In this document: piece after piece, positions 9,947-20,911 of the stretch
Layout: the number at the start of each line of letters is the position of its first letter
Position numbering within the stretch: the first letter of the stretch is position 1
DNA from: Rhineura floridana
Lineage: Eukaryota; Chordata; Lepidosauria; Squamata; Rhineuridae
Length of the DNA: 64,000 bases
Assembly: GCF_030035675.1 (NCBI RefSeq)
Contig: NC_084482.1
Span: forward strand, 226,467,943-226,531,942
Reading direction: 5' to 3'
Made by a program: the position numbers and the translations under genes
Notes under the pieces: generated by a model
Seen by the model: the letters and a program-made list of their open reading frames with translations, nothing else
Told to the model about the DNA's origin: nothing
Database searches by the model: none

Positions 9947-11307
9947 ATAATGGTCAGAAAAATGAGGATGATGGGGAACCAAAGATGGTGCCATTGGCAA
10001 TAGTCAGGCATGAAGCACAGAAAGAGATGTTTGGAAATAATGGCGGTCCGCAAAAGCCTGAAAGACACCAATCAGAGAATGGGAGGGAGAAACCCTCTGT
10101 TTCTCAGATTTTGCATCATGACACAACAGAGAAACCATTTAAATGCATGGAGTGTGGAAAAAGTTTCAGTCACAGCAGTGCCCTTTGTTTACATCAAAGA
10201 ATCCACACAGGGGAGAAACCATTTAAATGCAAGGAATGTGGAAAAAGTTTCAGTGTGAGTAGTAACCTTTCTAAGCATAGAAGAATCCACACAGGGGAGA
10301 AACCATTTAAATGCATAGAGTGCGGAAAGACCTTTGTTCGGAATGGTGACCTTACTTTGCATCAAAGAACTCACACAGGGGAGAAACCATTTAAATGTAT
10401 GGACTGTGGAAAGAGTTTCAGTCAGAGCAGTAAACTTGCTGTACATCAAAGAATACACACAGGGGACAAACCATTTAAATGCATGGAGTGTGGAAAGAGC
10501 TTCAGTGTAAGCTGTAGCCTGACTTTACATCAAAGGATGCATACAGGGGAGAAACCATTTAAATGCTTAGAGTGTGGAAAGAGCTTCAGCTGGAATAGTA
10601 ACCTTACTGTACATCAAAGAACACACACAGAAGAGAAACCATTTAAATGCTTGGAGTGTGGAAAGAGCTTTAGCTGTAATAGAAACCTCACATTACATCA
10701 AAGAATGCACCTAGGGGGGGAACTATTTAAATGCCTAGAATGTGGAAAGAGCTTCAAAGAGAGTAGTGCTCTGTGTATGCATCAAAGAACACACTCAGGG
10801 GAGAAACCATTTAAATGCATGGAGTGTGGAAAGGGCTTCAATCAGAGCAGTGCCCTTCATTTGCATCAAAGAACTCACACGGGGCAGAAACCATTTAAAT
10901 GCATGGAGTGTGGAAAGAGCTTCAGTGTTTGGAACAGCTTTACTTTACATCAAAGAACGCACACAGGGGAGAAGCCATTTAAATGCATGGAGTGTGGAAA
11001 GAGTTTCAATGTGAGTGGCAACCTTACTATGCATAAAAAAATTCACACAGGGGAGAAGCCATTTCAGTGCATGGAGTGTGGAAAGAGCTTCAGTGTGAGT
11101 GGCAACCTTACTAAGCATAAACTGATCCATAGAGGGGAGAAGCCATTTAAATGCATGGAGTGTGGAAAGAGTTTCAGTCAGAATATTCACCTTACTTCAC
11201 ATCAAAGAGCCCACACAGGGGAGAAACCATTTAAATGCGTGGAATGTGGAAAGAGCTTTAGTTGGAACAGTAGCCTTACTAAACATCATAGGACACACAT
11301 GGGGTAG
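9947..11307 (+). CDS. Gene 1 C2H2 zinc-finger exon (14 fingers)
   Basis: Terminal exon after a CCCCCAGCAG acceptor; its first two bases complete a split Asp codon, matching the phase of exons 3437 and 7660. A linker of about 60 residues is followed by 14 tandem C2H2 fingers of 28 residues (C-x2-C-x12-H-x3-H) with mostly TGEKPFKC joints. Helix positions -1/2/3/6 are HSAL, VSNK, RGDL, QSKV, VCSL, WSNV, CRNL, ESAM, QSAL, VNSL, VGNM, VGNK, QIHS, WSSK. All zinc ligands are present. The joint before finger 8 is aberrant (LGGELFKC). The protein should bind DNA in the nucleus and, through KRAB, repress targets. The stop at 11305 interrupts the joint after finger 14, and decayed fingers follow. With exons 2163, 3311 and 7583 the product is about 546 residues. 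It resembles reptile lineage-specific ZNFs; no one-to-one named orthologue is recognised. Confidence 0.93.
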
Positions 11308-11590
11308 AGAACCCATTTAAATTCATAGAGTCACTTCAGTCAGAATAATATCCCTAATTTACATTAAAGAACCCACACGGGAGAAGAACTGTGAAAATGC
11401 TTTAATGGTAGTGAAACACTTAATAGACATCTAAGAACATGTTCAGGAGGGAAATGTTTTACTTCATGGAGAGTGGAAAGAGCTTCAGTTGAAACAGTAT
11501 ACTTACTTTATATCAAAGGAACCCACACAGGAGAAAAATTATGTAAATTAATGGAGTATGGAAATAGGTTCAGTGACTGTGATGGAGATA
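11308..11590 (+). pseudogene. Decayed finger remnants after gene 1 stop
   Basis: About three and a half former finger units can still be traced by motifs such as CATCAAAGAACCCACAC and GGAAAGAGCTTCAGT. They contain many stops, frameshifts and deletions. The ancestral array therefore had at least 17 fingers and was shortened from its C-terminal end. This stretch now probably serves as 3' UTR. Confidence 0.8.
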
Positions 11591-13330
11591 TAAGGTTGGA
11601 TGCTTCCAATAGTTTTGGGCTCAAGAGTCTACCCTAAGTAAGGCTCTGGGTTCACATCAGTAGCCCCAAGACAAAGTGAAGCTGTTCCAGCTCAGAGAAA
11701 TGGTGTGATGGAACCTCTTTCCTCTTAAGACGGCATTTACAGATTCAGGACTGAATTTTAGCTCCGAGCAAAGGGGAGGAACAAAGGAACAAATCAGTGA
11801 GCAGGGAAAATTTTTGGAGTGTTGGGCACCACAGGGAAGACTATATATTCTTCACTTTAGCCATCTTAGGTTCATTTTTCCCCCACGCAATCTATTTTTT
11901 TCTGATGTCTTTCAGTGCTGCACCTTACCTCTTCTGTGGAATATAAACAGAAAGTAGAAAACTTTGCTTTTAGATTTCAGTTTTGCTGCTTATAATGGCA
12001 GAGCAATCCAAATGATGGGAAGCTGTGTTGGGGGGGGGGCGCTGGTAGAGGAAGAGCCAATGGAAAGCTCCATAGCGTCCACTCCCCATTTTGGGAGCCA
12101 CCGGCCCAACTGAACACAGGCTACCTCAGGAGCCGTGTGGGGGCTGGAAGGGAAGAGCCGGCGTCCACAAACAGTCCTACTGGGGAGTCAGCATTCCCCA
12201 TAGACCACTATTAGAATCATTTTACTACAGCGGCCTTTTTGCCTGCGAGCTTCAGGACAGATCCAGACCTGCGGGAGCACTCCAAGGGGGACTTGGATGC
12301 TGTGTAAGTCTCCCCCCCGTAGCTCCTCCCACACCATGCCCCCAGAATGCCCCACTTTTGGGGCTGCTGCCTGCTCTCTATCTGCTGGACTGGCTGTCCC
12401 CAGTGGAGCGCTGGCAGGGTCCCGGCAGCACCACGAGTGAGCCGGGATGAGGGGCTTCTGGCGGGACCTGGTGGCACCAGGACCTTGCCAGGTCAGTCAT
12501 GGTTCCACCACATCCAACTCCCTCTGCCCGGCATAAATCCAACTTGGATCGCTCCCTAATTTTACTGTGGGTTAGGTTCCTCTGTGCTGAATTTTCCACA
12601 GACTCCAATAAATTTTAGGAAATATTACTTGCCCCTTACTAGAACTATTGCTGGTGATTTTTATATAGAGATAGCTTTACTGGCTTTTTCCAGATACATT
12701 TTTATAGATTCATTTTATTTTTTCCTTAATTTTATTTAATCTCAGGTGAGGCTCAGATTTCACTATTTTATTTTTATTTTTTTTAAAAATAATCTTTTTA
12801 TTGGGACTAATTTTCTATTTATTTTTCTGGATGTTGTATCCAGTCTGATCTCTGCTCATGTGCATCTAAGACCACAGGAGGCTGTTCACTGGAATTCACC
12901 TCTGAGTTAGCAGCTATGCGCTTCTATTGAAGAAAACTGCTGTGCGGTTGGTTAGGACAGCTGGGGGTGCAAGAACCTTTAACTAGAGGACTGGTGGGTT
13001 TTAGGTCAGCCAGTGTAGGATTTAGCAATGGTTCTAAAGTTCATTGAAATCTTGCCTGCTACAATCCTTGTATGTACTGGGCACTTTACCAGATACCTTC
13101 ATATAATACATTTTCCACTTTGTTCTTCAATGTAATCATTGTATTCTAATGGTTTTTATGTATAAAATATTTTATGGGGCTCTCCATCTTTGGATTGTGC
13201 TCCCCAGTAAAGTCCACCTGGTGCCTTCATTGACATCTTTTCAGCGCCAGGTAAAGACATCCTTTCCCCCCCAGGCTTTTGATAGATTAAGATGATGTTT
13301 CATTAGTGTGCTGACCCAAGTTTTCAGTGG
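11591..13330. other. Intergenic, no gene seen
   Basis: No splice-consistent exon or long open frame with domain character was found. Near 12600 there is an AATAAA that could end gene 1 transcripts, about 1.3 kb past the stop. A GC-richer patch lies at 12030-12500 without recognisable coding content. Confidence 0.5.
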
Positions 13331-13460
13331 CTGTTACGGGGATTGTTGTATTTTGTTGTTTTATGGTATGATATATTTATTTGTGTTTTTAACAGTTTTG
13401 TAAATCGCTTGGAGACCTTTGGGTAACAAGGAATTAAATATAATAAATAATAGCTTTTGA
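13330..13460 (+). mobile_element. L2-like 3' end fragment
   Basis: AT-rich sequence with a GTAAATCGCTTGGAGACCTT block and an AAATATAATAAATAAT tail, similar to L2-type 3' termini. The copy is short and old. Confidence 0.45.
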
Positions 13461-13974
13461 TTTTTGTTTGATATTCTTTGTGGAAGATGCTTTCATCTTT
13501 CGTAAACTGAAATGCATTCACTGGTCTTCTGTTTATGTATTTTAAATAAATTTTGAAACTGATTTCAGCCTCTGGTCATATCTGCTCACCATCTTCTCCC
13601 CCTTGTGGCAAATTGAGGGCCTCAACTTCATCTGGTACTGGAGGTGGTATAGAAGGCAAATGAGAACTGGGTTTTGTCTCATAGCAAAACTGGCTTCTCC
13701 AGCAACAAAAGGCCCTTTGGGAAAGATGGCAGGGTTGGGGGAATCTCTGCTTAGGGCCAGTGCCAAAGGGCGGCCAGGGCGGGCCCTGGCTGAGGGCCCC
13801 TGCGGCTCAGAGGGGGCCCTGCAGGGTTCCTTGTTAGGGTGAGAGAGTAGCGCTCCCCTTCTGTAATACGCTTCAGAGTCCCTGCTGCGGATCACAGGGA
13901 GGGAGCTTCCAGGCCATCTGCCCGTTCACACACTCCACCTACCTCTCTCTCCTGTCTTCTGCCGCTTGCAGGCA

Positions 13975-14160
13975 GGGCTGCCATCAACCAAGATGGCGGC
14001 AGAGGCTTCTTTAAGGGGCTAATGCCCCTACTGCCATCTTGGTTGATGGCAGGCATGTGTCCACACGTAGCATACTGAGCATGCATGCCATCAACCAAGA
14101 TGGTGACAGGGGCATCAGACCCTTAGAGAAGCCTGGGTTGATGGTAGCCCTGTGAGCACT
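13975..14160. repeat. Palindromic repeat with YY1-like motifs
   Basis: CTGCCATCAACCAAGATGG occurs near 13978, its reverse complement near 14030-14053, and a third direct copy near 14086-14105. The first two can pair into a long hairpin. Each unit holds CAAGATGG, and the first reads CAAGATGGCGGC, which fits the known YY1 motif. It may be a small palindromic transposon or a composite regulatory site. It has no coding potential. Confidence 0.6.
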
Positions 14161-14534
14161 CCACGGGTAGTACACACAGCAGTAGGAGACGGGAGAGAGG
14201 TAGGTGGAACAGGCACAAGCTGCACGTCCAGGGCAAGCGCCGGCCCTTTCTCTGTTTAAGACCTTTGAGGAGCCGCTGCAAGGAACAAGGAAGGTGTATC
14301 TACATACTGGAAGCATGGGGAATGACTCCTCAGGTATGCAATTATACAATTTAAATGCATCCTCACTCTGTAAAGCCATGAACAGCTCAAGGTCCAGGTT
14401 GCTGAAAGAATCACCTGCACCCATGTAATCCTGCCTGCGTGGTACAATCTAGCTGATTGATGTAGCTGATGGGGAGGCGTTATATGGCCTTCTTGGTAAA
14501 AAGAAATGCTGCTTTGAAAACCAAAGGCAAATAA

Positions 14535-14843
14535 TTGGGTGTTAGAACAAATTAAACCAGAGCTATCACTAGAAGCTAAAACGATGAAACTGAGGTTATC
14601 ATACTTTGGACACATTATGAGAGGAGATGATTCATTAGAAAAGACAATAATGCTGGGGAAAACAGAAGGGAGTAGAAAAAGAGGAAGGCCAAACAAACAA
14701 GAGATGGATTGATTCCGTAAGGGAAGCCACAGACCTGAACTTACAAGATCTGAACAGGGTGGTTTATAGTATATAGTATTGGAGGTCGCTGATTCATAGG
14801 GTCGCTGTAAGTTTAAATCGACTTGAAGGCACATAACAATGTG
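14535..14843 (+). mobile_element. BovB (RTE) 3' end
   Basis: A 5'-truncated BovB. It matches the C-terminal coding region (AACAAATTAAACCAGAGCTA, then the RGRPNK part) and the terminal block GGTCGCTGATTCATAGGGTC with a CACATAACAA tail. Small internal changes break the frame. It matches 29297-29602 and 52890-53149. Confidence 0.88.
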
Positions 14844-15900
14844 TTTTAAAAGGTTTTATGAAATAAATTTGTATGTAAAATACTTAAAATATTGTAAACT
14901 GCTTTGTGGAGGATTTCCATTAAAAGGCAGAGTATAAAACTCAAATAAAATAAAATCTTGATCTTTGCTCTTATGAATATTTGTCTTTAGCTGAAAATGT
15001 ATTTGTTTATAAAATTGATAGATTGCCCTCATACAAATACCAGTTGCACAAGAGAATCCAGAAACACAAACGGCATAAAAGGATCACAGTGGCAGCTGTT
15101 TAATATTAGCATTATTTTTTGTCCTGTCAAATGTTTTGCTTTTTTCTGTCTGCTGTTTTTCTTTAATGTATTTATTCGTTTGATTTATATCCCACCCTTC
15201 CTCCCAGCAGAAGCCCAGGGCAGCAAGCAAAAGCCTATTCATAGTAGTAACTGTCCAACTAGTCCCAAAGAAATGCATTAGTCTTGCGAGACAGTAGGAC
15301 AATGGAAATATTAAAGAGATGGACAGAATCTTGGAATCAGCACTGGAATTAGCTAATGCTTTCTGATTGGTTTGGAATCATTGTAGAGAGGAGGAACTGT
15401 GATGTTGTGTGGGCGAGGACTCATAAGGTTGGTGAAATCATTGTCACATGCTGTAACTGTACTCTGTAAAAGAGCTTGCACACAGTGCCTCAGTGCAGTC
15501 TCTCCTGGATGTTCCTGGGAGGCTGGCCCTGCATATGCTTGGAAGAATAAAGACCTACCTTTTGGCTCCAAGCCTGTGTCTTCCAATTTATTCAAGGACC
15601 CCCAGCGAAACATCCCAAGGAGGAAAATTCTCCATCATACGTGGGTTCTTCGATGTAAAGTAAAGCATTTGTATACAGCTATTTATGTTTTTAAGTAAGT
15701 AAATAAATTAATCCAAAGGGAAAAAAACACATGCAAACTCCATATATGACAATGTTATTTCCCCCTCTAGGATGCACACCGTAACATGCTGAGGGGGTCT
15801 GAGAGTGCCAAAGAAGCAGAGAGCAATGCCGTCAGGAGTCTAGATCAAGATTATCTCTGCGAAATCATGGAAGACTGGTGAAATGCTGGATCGCTGGAGG
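14844..15900. other. Intergenic, scattered repeat scraps
   Basis: An L2/CR1-like 3' UTR scrap lies at about 15165-15245 (TTATATCCCACCCTTCCTCC). Around 15395-15615 there is a region with AATAAAGACC. No host gene is seen. Confidence 0.45.
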
Positions 15901-15904
15901 AGGG

Positions 15905-17475
15905 CTTATGTTGTTGCTACGATGCACTTCAAGAAGGGAGCAGCTCCCAGGTTCCTGCAGGGGACAGACGGGGGACGGGAGGGATTTCATCCTCTGCACA
16001 AATTGGGGTCTGAGGGGTTTTTAAAGCTTCTGGGGAGAAGTAAATCCTCTAAATAAATAAATATATAAATGGTGCATCACTTTTCTCTGCTCAGTTTCCC
16101 TCGGGATGCTTGACCTACAAAAGGCCTTCATATATAAGCCCTAACTCTATGTCAGACCCCCCCCCATTTCTCCCAGACAGTTCTCCGGGCCCTTCTCGCC
16201 CCCTTCGGCACCCCCCCCAATCCAGCCCTCCTTCTCCCCCTCCCCTCTCGTCTCCCCTCCTGCTTCCTTCCTGGACAACCCAGAGTTGCTCCTCCAATCT
16301 GTGAACAATTTCAGGCTGTTATGGGGCCTTTCCTCACATCTGGGGCACAAAACAAAAGCCTGTGTGCATACCGGTTGGATATCATGTCCTGGACAGTGCA
16401 AATCGGCCTTCTGGGCTTCTGCTGGGAGGAAGGGCAGGATGGATGGATGGATAGAGTGGGAGCGGATGAGGCCACTGACGCCATCTTGGGGCTCCCTGGG
16501 GATGGGAAAGGCCTCCATCTTTGCCAGAGAAATATGGGGAGAGGAATCCTGCGCTCCATCCACCCCACTGTGTGATAAAAGAGGCTTTGCAGAACTTAAG
16601 AGGAGCAGGACACATTTTTGGTCTCAGCTGCTCCTGTGGTCTGTGGACTCCCAACTCCCACCATCTCTGACCACTGGCCATGCTGTCTTGGGCTGATGGG
16701 AGTGGCAGTTCGACAACTCCTGGAGGGCACCAGGTTGCAGAAGACTGCTCCAAGTTGAGCAGGGGGTGCACAAGGTGGAAAGCTCAACAGCATTCTTGCC
16801 TACCTTACAGGGTCGTGCTTTGGGCAAATGAGATAAGGATATCCATAGAATTCATTTTATTTTTATATTTCTACCAAGGCCTTCCTCTCAGGAGCCCACA
16901 GTGGGAAATAAAGTTTAACGCCACCTCCCCTTTGCCTTCATAACAAAGCTGTCACTGGGGCACAAAGGATCACAACAACACACACACCCAGGTGCACCCC
17001 CCCCCAGTAAGACCTTTCCCATCAGTTCCTTATCTATGGATTCCAAGAGGGGAACTGGGATTGGGGTGGGGACTCTTATCTGTCTCCCCCCCCCTGCAAA
17101 AAAACACATTTTTGCTTCACCAGCCTCCCCCCAAACTCCCACCTTTGGGTGCTTTCTCTCGCCAAGGCTTCCCACAAGATGGACTCCCCTGCCCAGGACC
17201 TGCCCCCCCATTTTAAGTCTTCATCCTCCTTGGGATCCAGATGGCTCTCCCCTACAGCTCTGGGGCACAAACCCCACACAGACCAGGAAGTGCCCTCCAA
17301 ATAAGGCTTTTGGCGTGGAAAGGGGCAAAGGAGGCGACCAAAGGGCAGATAAGGGGGGCTGGCAGGGGGAGGGGGTCAGCAGCAGGGCTGACGAGGGCCT
17401 CCCCCCCCAAATCAGCTACAAGGGGACCCCCTCTCCCCCTGCACAGTCCCATGGGCCTTTGCTAATGCACTGAAC
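15905..17475 (-). repeat. Diverged fourth copy (D) of the KZFP 5' flank
   Basis: In order along the plus strand this stretch repeats landmarks of the flank of genes 2 and 3: GCTACGATGCACTTC with GGGAGCAGC (15918), the GGGATTTCATCC block (15980), a palindromic repeat (16630-16745), GAAGACTGCTCCAAGTTG (16738), CCAAGGCCTTCCTCT (16876) and a CA run (16976). It is far more diverged than A, B and C, and neither a start exon nor a KRAB exon was found. From about 17030 to 17470 it matches 63150-63430 instead. It is probably a relic of an older KZFP unit in this cluster. Confidence 0.65.
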
Positions 17476-17719
17476 TCCCCCAATCAGAGATTTTAGATCT
17501 CTCCAGCATGGATTGCATCAACCAGGGATTCCCAGAGTCTTCCCTGCTTTTCTCCCAACCCCTTTCCCCCTTTTCCTGGCCAGCATGCAATTGGCACGAG
17601 TCTGAAAAGGGGCAATATTACATGCATGGGGTTTCCAACACAAAGAACCCCAACCAGTTAATGGTGGACGCTCCACCACAGGCATTGAAGGTTGCTCCCT
17701 TCGGGGACAGAGGAGGCTT

Positions 17720-18010
17720 CCTTATACTGTGACAGACCATTGGTCCATCCAGCCCAAGATTGTCTTTATCTGCACGGACTGGCAGCATCTCTCCAAAGTT
17801 TCAGGCAAGTGTTAAGCTGACTGTTCTGTAATTTCCAGGATCCGTCCGGATCCTTTTTAAAAATTGGTGTTACGTTGGTCACTTTCCAGTTGTCGGGTAT
17901 GGAGGTGCATCTAAGGACAAGTTACAGAGTTTTGTTTGAAGATCACCTGTCTCACATCTGACTTCTCTGACAACTCAGGGGTGGGGATTTGTTTTTATTT
18001 TGTCAATTAA
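17720..18010 (-). mobile_element. Old SINE piece and CR1 RT fragment
   Basis: About 17720-17815 resembles the CTTATACTGTGACAGACCAT SINE body. From about 17815 the reverse strand recalls the CR1 RT region around NYRPV and VTPIFKK (compare 23290-23365). Both are short and decayed. Confidence 0.55.
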
Positions 18011-18125
18011 GCTTAGGACTCCATCTCTCGTCCCCACTATCAGTCTCAGTGGCTTATATTCCCTCCCTGCAAACGTTACTTCAGGCACAAGGATCTACCC
18101 TACACCTTCTGCTGGAAGACAGTTT

Positions 18126-18733
18126 ACATAAGAACATAAGAAGAGCCTGCTGGATCAGACCAGTGGCCCATCTAGTCCAGCATCCTGTTCTCACAGTGGC
18201 CAACCAGGTGCCTGGAGGAAGCCCGCAAGCAGGACCCGAGTGCAAGAACACTCTCCCCTCCTGAGGCTTCCGGCAACTGGTTTTCAGAAGCATGCTGCCT
18301 CTGACTAGGGTGGCAGAGCACAGCCATCATGGCCAGTAGCCATTGATAGCCCTGTCCTCCATGAATTTGTCTAATCTTCTTTTAAAGCCATCCAAGCTGG
18401 TGGCCATTACTGCATCTTATGGGAGCAAACTCCATAGTTTAACTATGCGCTGAGTAAAGAAGTACTTCCTTTTGTCTGTCCTGAATCTTCCAACGTTCAG
18501 CTTCTTTGAATGTCCACGAGTTCTGGTATTGAGAGGGAGAAGAACTTTTCTCTATCCACTTTCTCAAGGCCATGCATAATTTTATACACTTCTATCATGT
18601 CTCCTCTGACCCGCCTTTTCTCTAAACTAAAAAGCCCCAAATGCTGCAACCTTTCCTCGTAAGGGAGTCGCTCCATCCCCTTGATCATTCTGGTTGCCCT
18701 CTTCTGAACCTTTTCCAACTCTAGAATATCCTT
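18126..18733 (-). mobile_element. CR1 3' region
   Basis: A minus-strand CR1 whose 3' tail (TTATGTTCTTATG) is at the left. It encodes part of the C-terminal region ([20 protein letters not shown]) and [12 protein letters not shown], with frame breaks. It is 5'-truncated near 18733. It is nearly the same sequence as 28498-29296 and 24240-24857. Confidence 0.9.
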
Positions 18734-18779
18734 TTTTCCCCAAAGCATTCTCTCCTTATCCTCCTTTAGCACACCTTCA

Positions 18780-19330
18780 ACTCACTTATCGTCCAAGGAT
18801 CTATCTTCCTCCCTAGATGGTCTCCTGCTACTAATGTATTTAAATAATGGTTTAGTTGTTCGTCTTTATATTTTTAGCCATGTGCTCCTCACATTTTTTT
18901 TAGGATCTCATTGCTTGCTTGCCTTTCTTTTGCCAAAGTAGTTATCCTAATTTGGACAAGACTTCCACTTTTTGAAGGAAGTCTTGCCACTGATCGCATC
19001 TTTGGCTCTGCTCATTAACCACACTGGCCTTCTCTTGGCCCTGGTGGTGCCTTTCCTGATCTGTGGGATACACTCCCGGTGAATTCAGTAGCACTATCAT
19101 GACTGCTCCCAATTGGTTCAACAGCACTCCCATCTTCCACCTGGTCATGGGTACCACTTAAAATGAAGTCCAGGGTCAGCACCACTCTGGTTGGCTCTGT
19201 AACAAACCGTTCTAGAGCATAATCATTTCTGGTTACTAGAGGTTTTGTCTCTTTGTCCTGACTGGAACACATAGGTAGCCAGTCTGTGCGAGGGCAGTTG
19301 AGGTTACCCATTACATTAATAACTCAGTTA
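18780..19330 (-). mobile_element. Old CR1-type endonuclease fragment
   Basis: Read on the minus strand, 19311-19015 gives NLNCPRTDWLP and RFVTEPTRVV followed by LDFILSG, the layout of a CR1-clade APE endonuclease (GDFN, then EPTRG, then LDLLF). It is decayed, with no full domain. It probably belongs to an older element into which the 18126-18733 CR1 was later placed. Confidence 0.5.
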
Positions 19331-19374
19331 AGGAATCCTCCAGGAAGCAAGCTCCTTTTAAGGAAGTTTTTTTC

Positions 19375-19605
19375 AAAGGTGAAACTGACCAGATTTGCTT
19401 TGCTAAGGATAAACTTTTAAGCCTCTGCCTTTGCTTCAAGATGAAACTGACCAGCTTGTTTCTGTGCTTTACTACTAAAAAACTTTCAAGCCTCTGCCTT
19501 TGCTTTAAGGGGAAACTGAACAGGATGGGTCTTTCCTTTCCGATAAGCCTGTACCTTTGCTTCGCTAGAGTGAAACTGACAGGCCTGTGTAACTTGCACT
19601 TATGT
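19375..19605. repeat. Imperfect ~60-69 bp tandem repeat, 4 units
   Basis: Units start near 19381, 19443, 19512 and 19572. Each opens with GAAACTGACCAG and carries AAGCCTCTGCCTTTGCTT. Two similar units occur at 62776-62890, and single copies of the opening motif lie in the CpG islands (37142, 59436, and reversed near 170-180). The repeat therefore appears to belong to the KZFP flank. Confidence 0.7.
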
Positions 19606-19899
19606 TTTGGCCTATGGTCTCTCTGTACAGCTGTCCTGTGCCTCTGTACTTACCATGTCATGTTCTATGCCTCTCCAATTTACATTTTCACCTTTTTTTT
19701 GTCCATCTTCATCCCAAGAGGGAGATTTGTTCCCAAGCAGACCCTCCCCAGCTCCTGCCGGCTATCGCCCCACAATCAGTCTAAAAACGTCTCTGTCACC
19801 TTTTTAAGTGCCAACAGTCTGGTTCCATCCTGGCTCTGATGGCCTTCCCACCCACCCCGGGGAGGGGGCATTCATTTGTTTTCTCCAGCCTCTGCTGGG

Positions 19900-20300
19900 A
19901 GACTTTTATAGTACTGAAGAGGTTTACAAACAAAATAACATACATTAAAATTGTCAATAAAAATCAACACAAGTTTAAAAAAGGAAAATAAATAAAATCA
20001 ACAGTTCAAAGTATGCTAAAGTATATGAAAGCACCTGGTAAAGTGGCCATTACATAAAAGCATTAGCATTATTTATTTATTTGCATTTATTAATGGGCTC
20101 ACATACGATATATCAGAATACCACCAATAAAAAACCATTTCACACAAACACAATTAAAATAATTTTCAAATCTTATACAGATACATGTGTGTGTGTTGTG
20201 CCTCCAAGCCAACTAGACTTACAACGACCCTATGAATCAACGACCTCCAGTACCATCTGCCGTGAACCACCCTGTTCAGATCTCGTAAGTTCAGGTAGGT
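19900..20300 (-). mobile_element. LINE 3' scraps with a BovB 3' end
   Basis: About 19905-20060 is an L2/CR1-like 3' UTR repeat, shared with 40905-41060. About 20203-20296 is the reverse complement of the BovB terminus (TTGTGCCTCCAAGC, then ACGACCCTATGAATCAACGA). Both are short, 5'-truncated copies. Confidence 0.65.
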
Positions 20301-20534
20301 GTGTTAGAAAAGGAAGGTCTACAAGAGGCACCAAAAAGAAAACAAGAACACTTGTCTGAGACATAATAGGAGGGAATTCCAAAGGGCAGGTGCCTCATGT
20401 GTTTTGATGCTGTGTTCCTGTCCTGAGTTCTGGAATAAAACTTAATGCCAAACCCAGTCTCTGAGTCCTGACTCTGCTTCTCTGGTTGACAAGGTTTAAA
20501 AAAGGGAAATAAATAGAACCAACAGTTGAAAGTA

Positions 20535-20880
20535 TTAATTAATTAATTGAATTTATATCCCGCCCTTCCTCCCAGTAGGAGCCCAGGGTGGCAAAAAAAA
20601 AAAAAAAACCACTCTAAAACTTCTTTAAAAACATACTTTAAAATATATTAATACAAAACATCTTTTAAAAAAAGAAAAGCTTTAAAAACATCTTAAAAAC
20701 TAATTCCAACAGAGACGCGGACTGAGATAAGTACGGCTAGTTGAAAGAGGAAGATCTTCAGTAGGCACCAAAAAGATAATAGAGATGGTACCTATCTAAT
20801 ATTGAAGGGGAGAGATACAATCTAATACAGATACAGACTGGGATAAAGATCTCCCCTTAAAAGGTTTGTAGGGTTAGTCC
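20535..20880 (-). repeat. LINE-3'-UTR-like repeat forming gene 2 3' end
   Basis: An AT-rich repeat (AAAACATACTTTAAAATATA, GGTACCATCTCTATTATC read backwards) directly follows the gene 2 stop. It is repeated at 47849-48105 after gene 3, where it begins exactly at the 3' end of the Ingi/Vingi-like LINE. It probably supplies the 3' UTR and possibly the polyadenylation region of both genes. Confidence 0.6.
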
Positions 20881-20911
20881 TTACGCGGAAACTCTTCCCA
20901 CACTGCCTGCA

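Noticed and set aside
10189-11190. Long reverse-strand frames across the gene 1 fingers (likewise at 21091-22245 and 48238-49521)
   Set aside because: These are shadows of the 84-bp finger repeat in other frames; only the C2H2 frame has domain sense and splice-compatible phase.
12030-12560. Overlapping 70-119 codon frames on both strands
   Set aside because: A moderately GC-rich patch without domain, conservation in the other copies, or splice context.
15395-15615. Possible solo LTR (AATAAA, TGT-like start)
   Set aside because: No clear end repeats, partner or target-site duplication; too uncertain to list as an element.
16110-17475. Several proline- or glycine-rich open frames
   Set aside because: GC-rich non-coding flank (copy D) with poly-C tracts; no conserved frame against copy E and no splice support.
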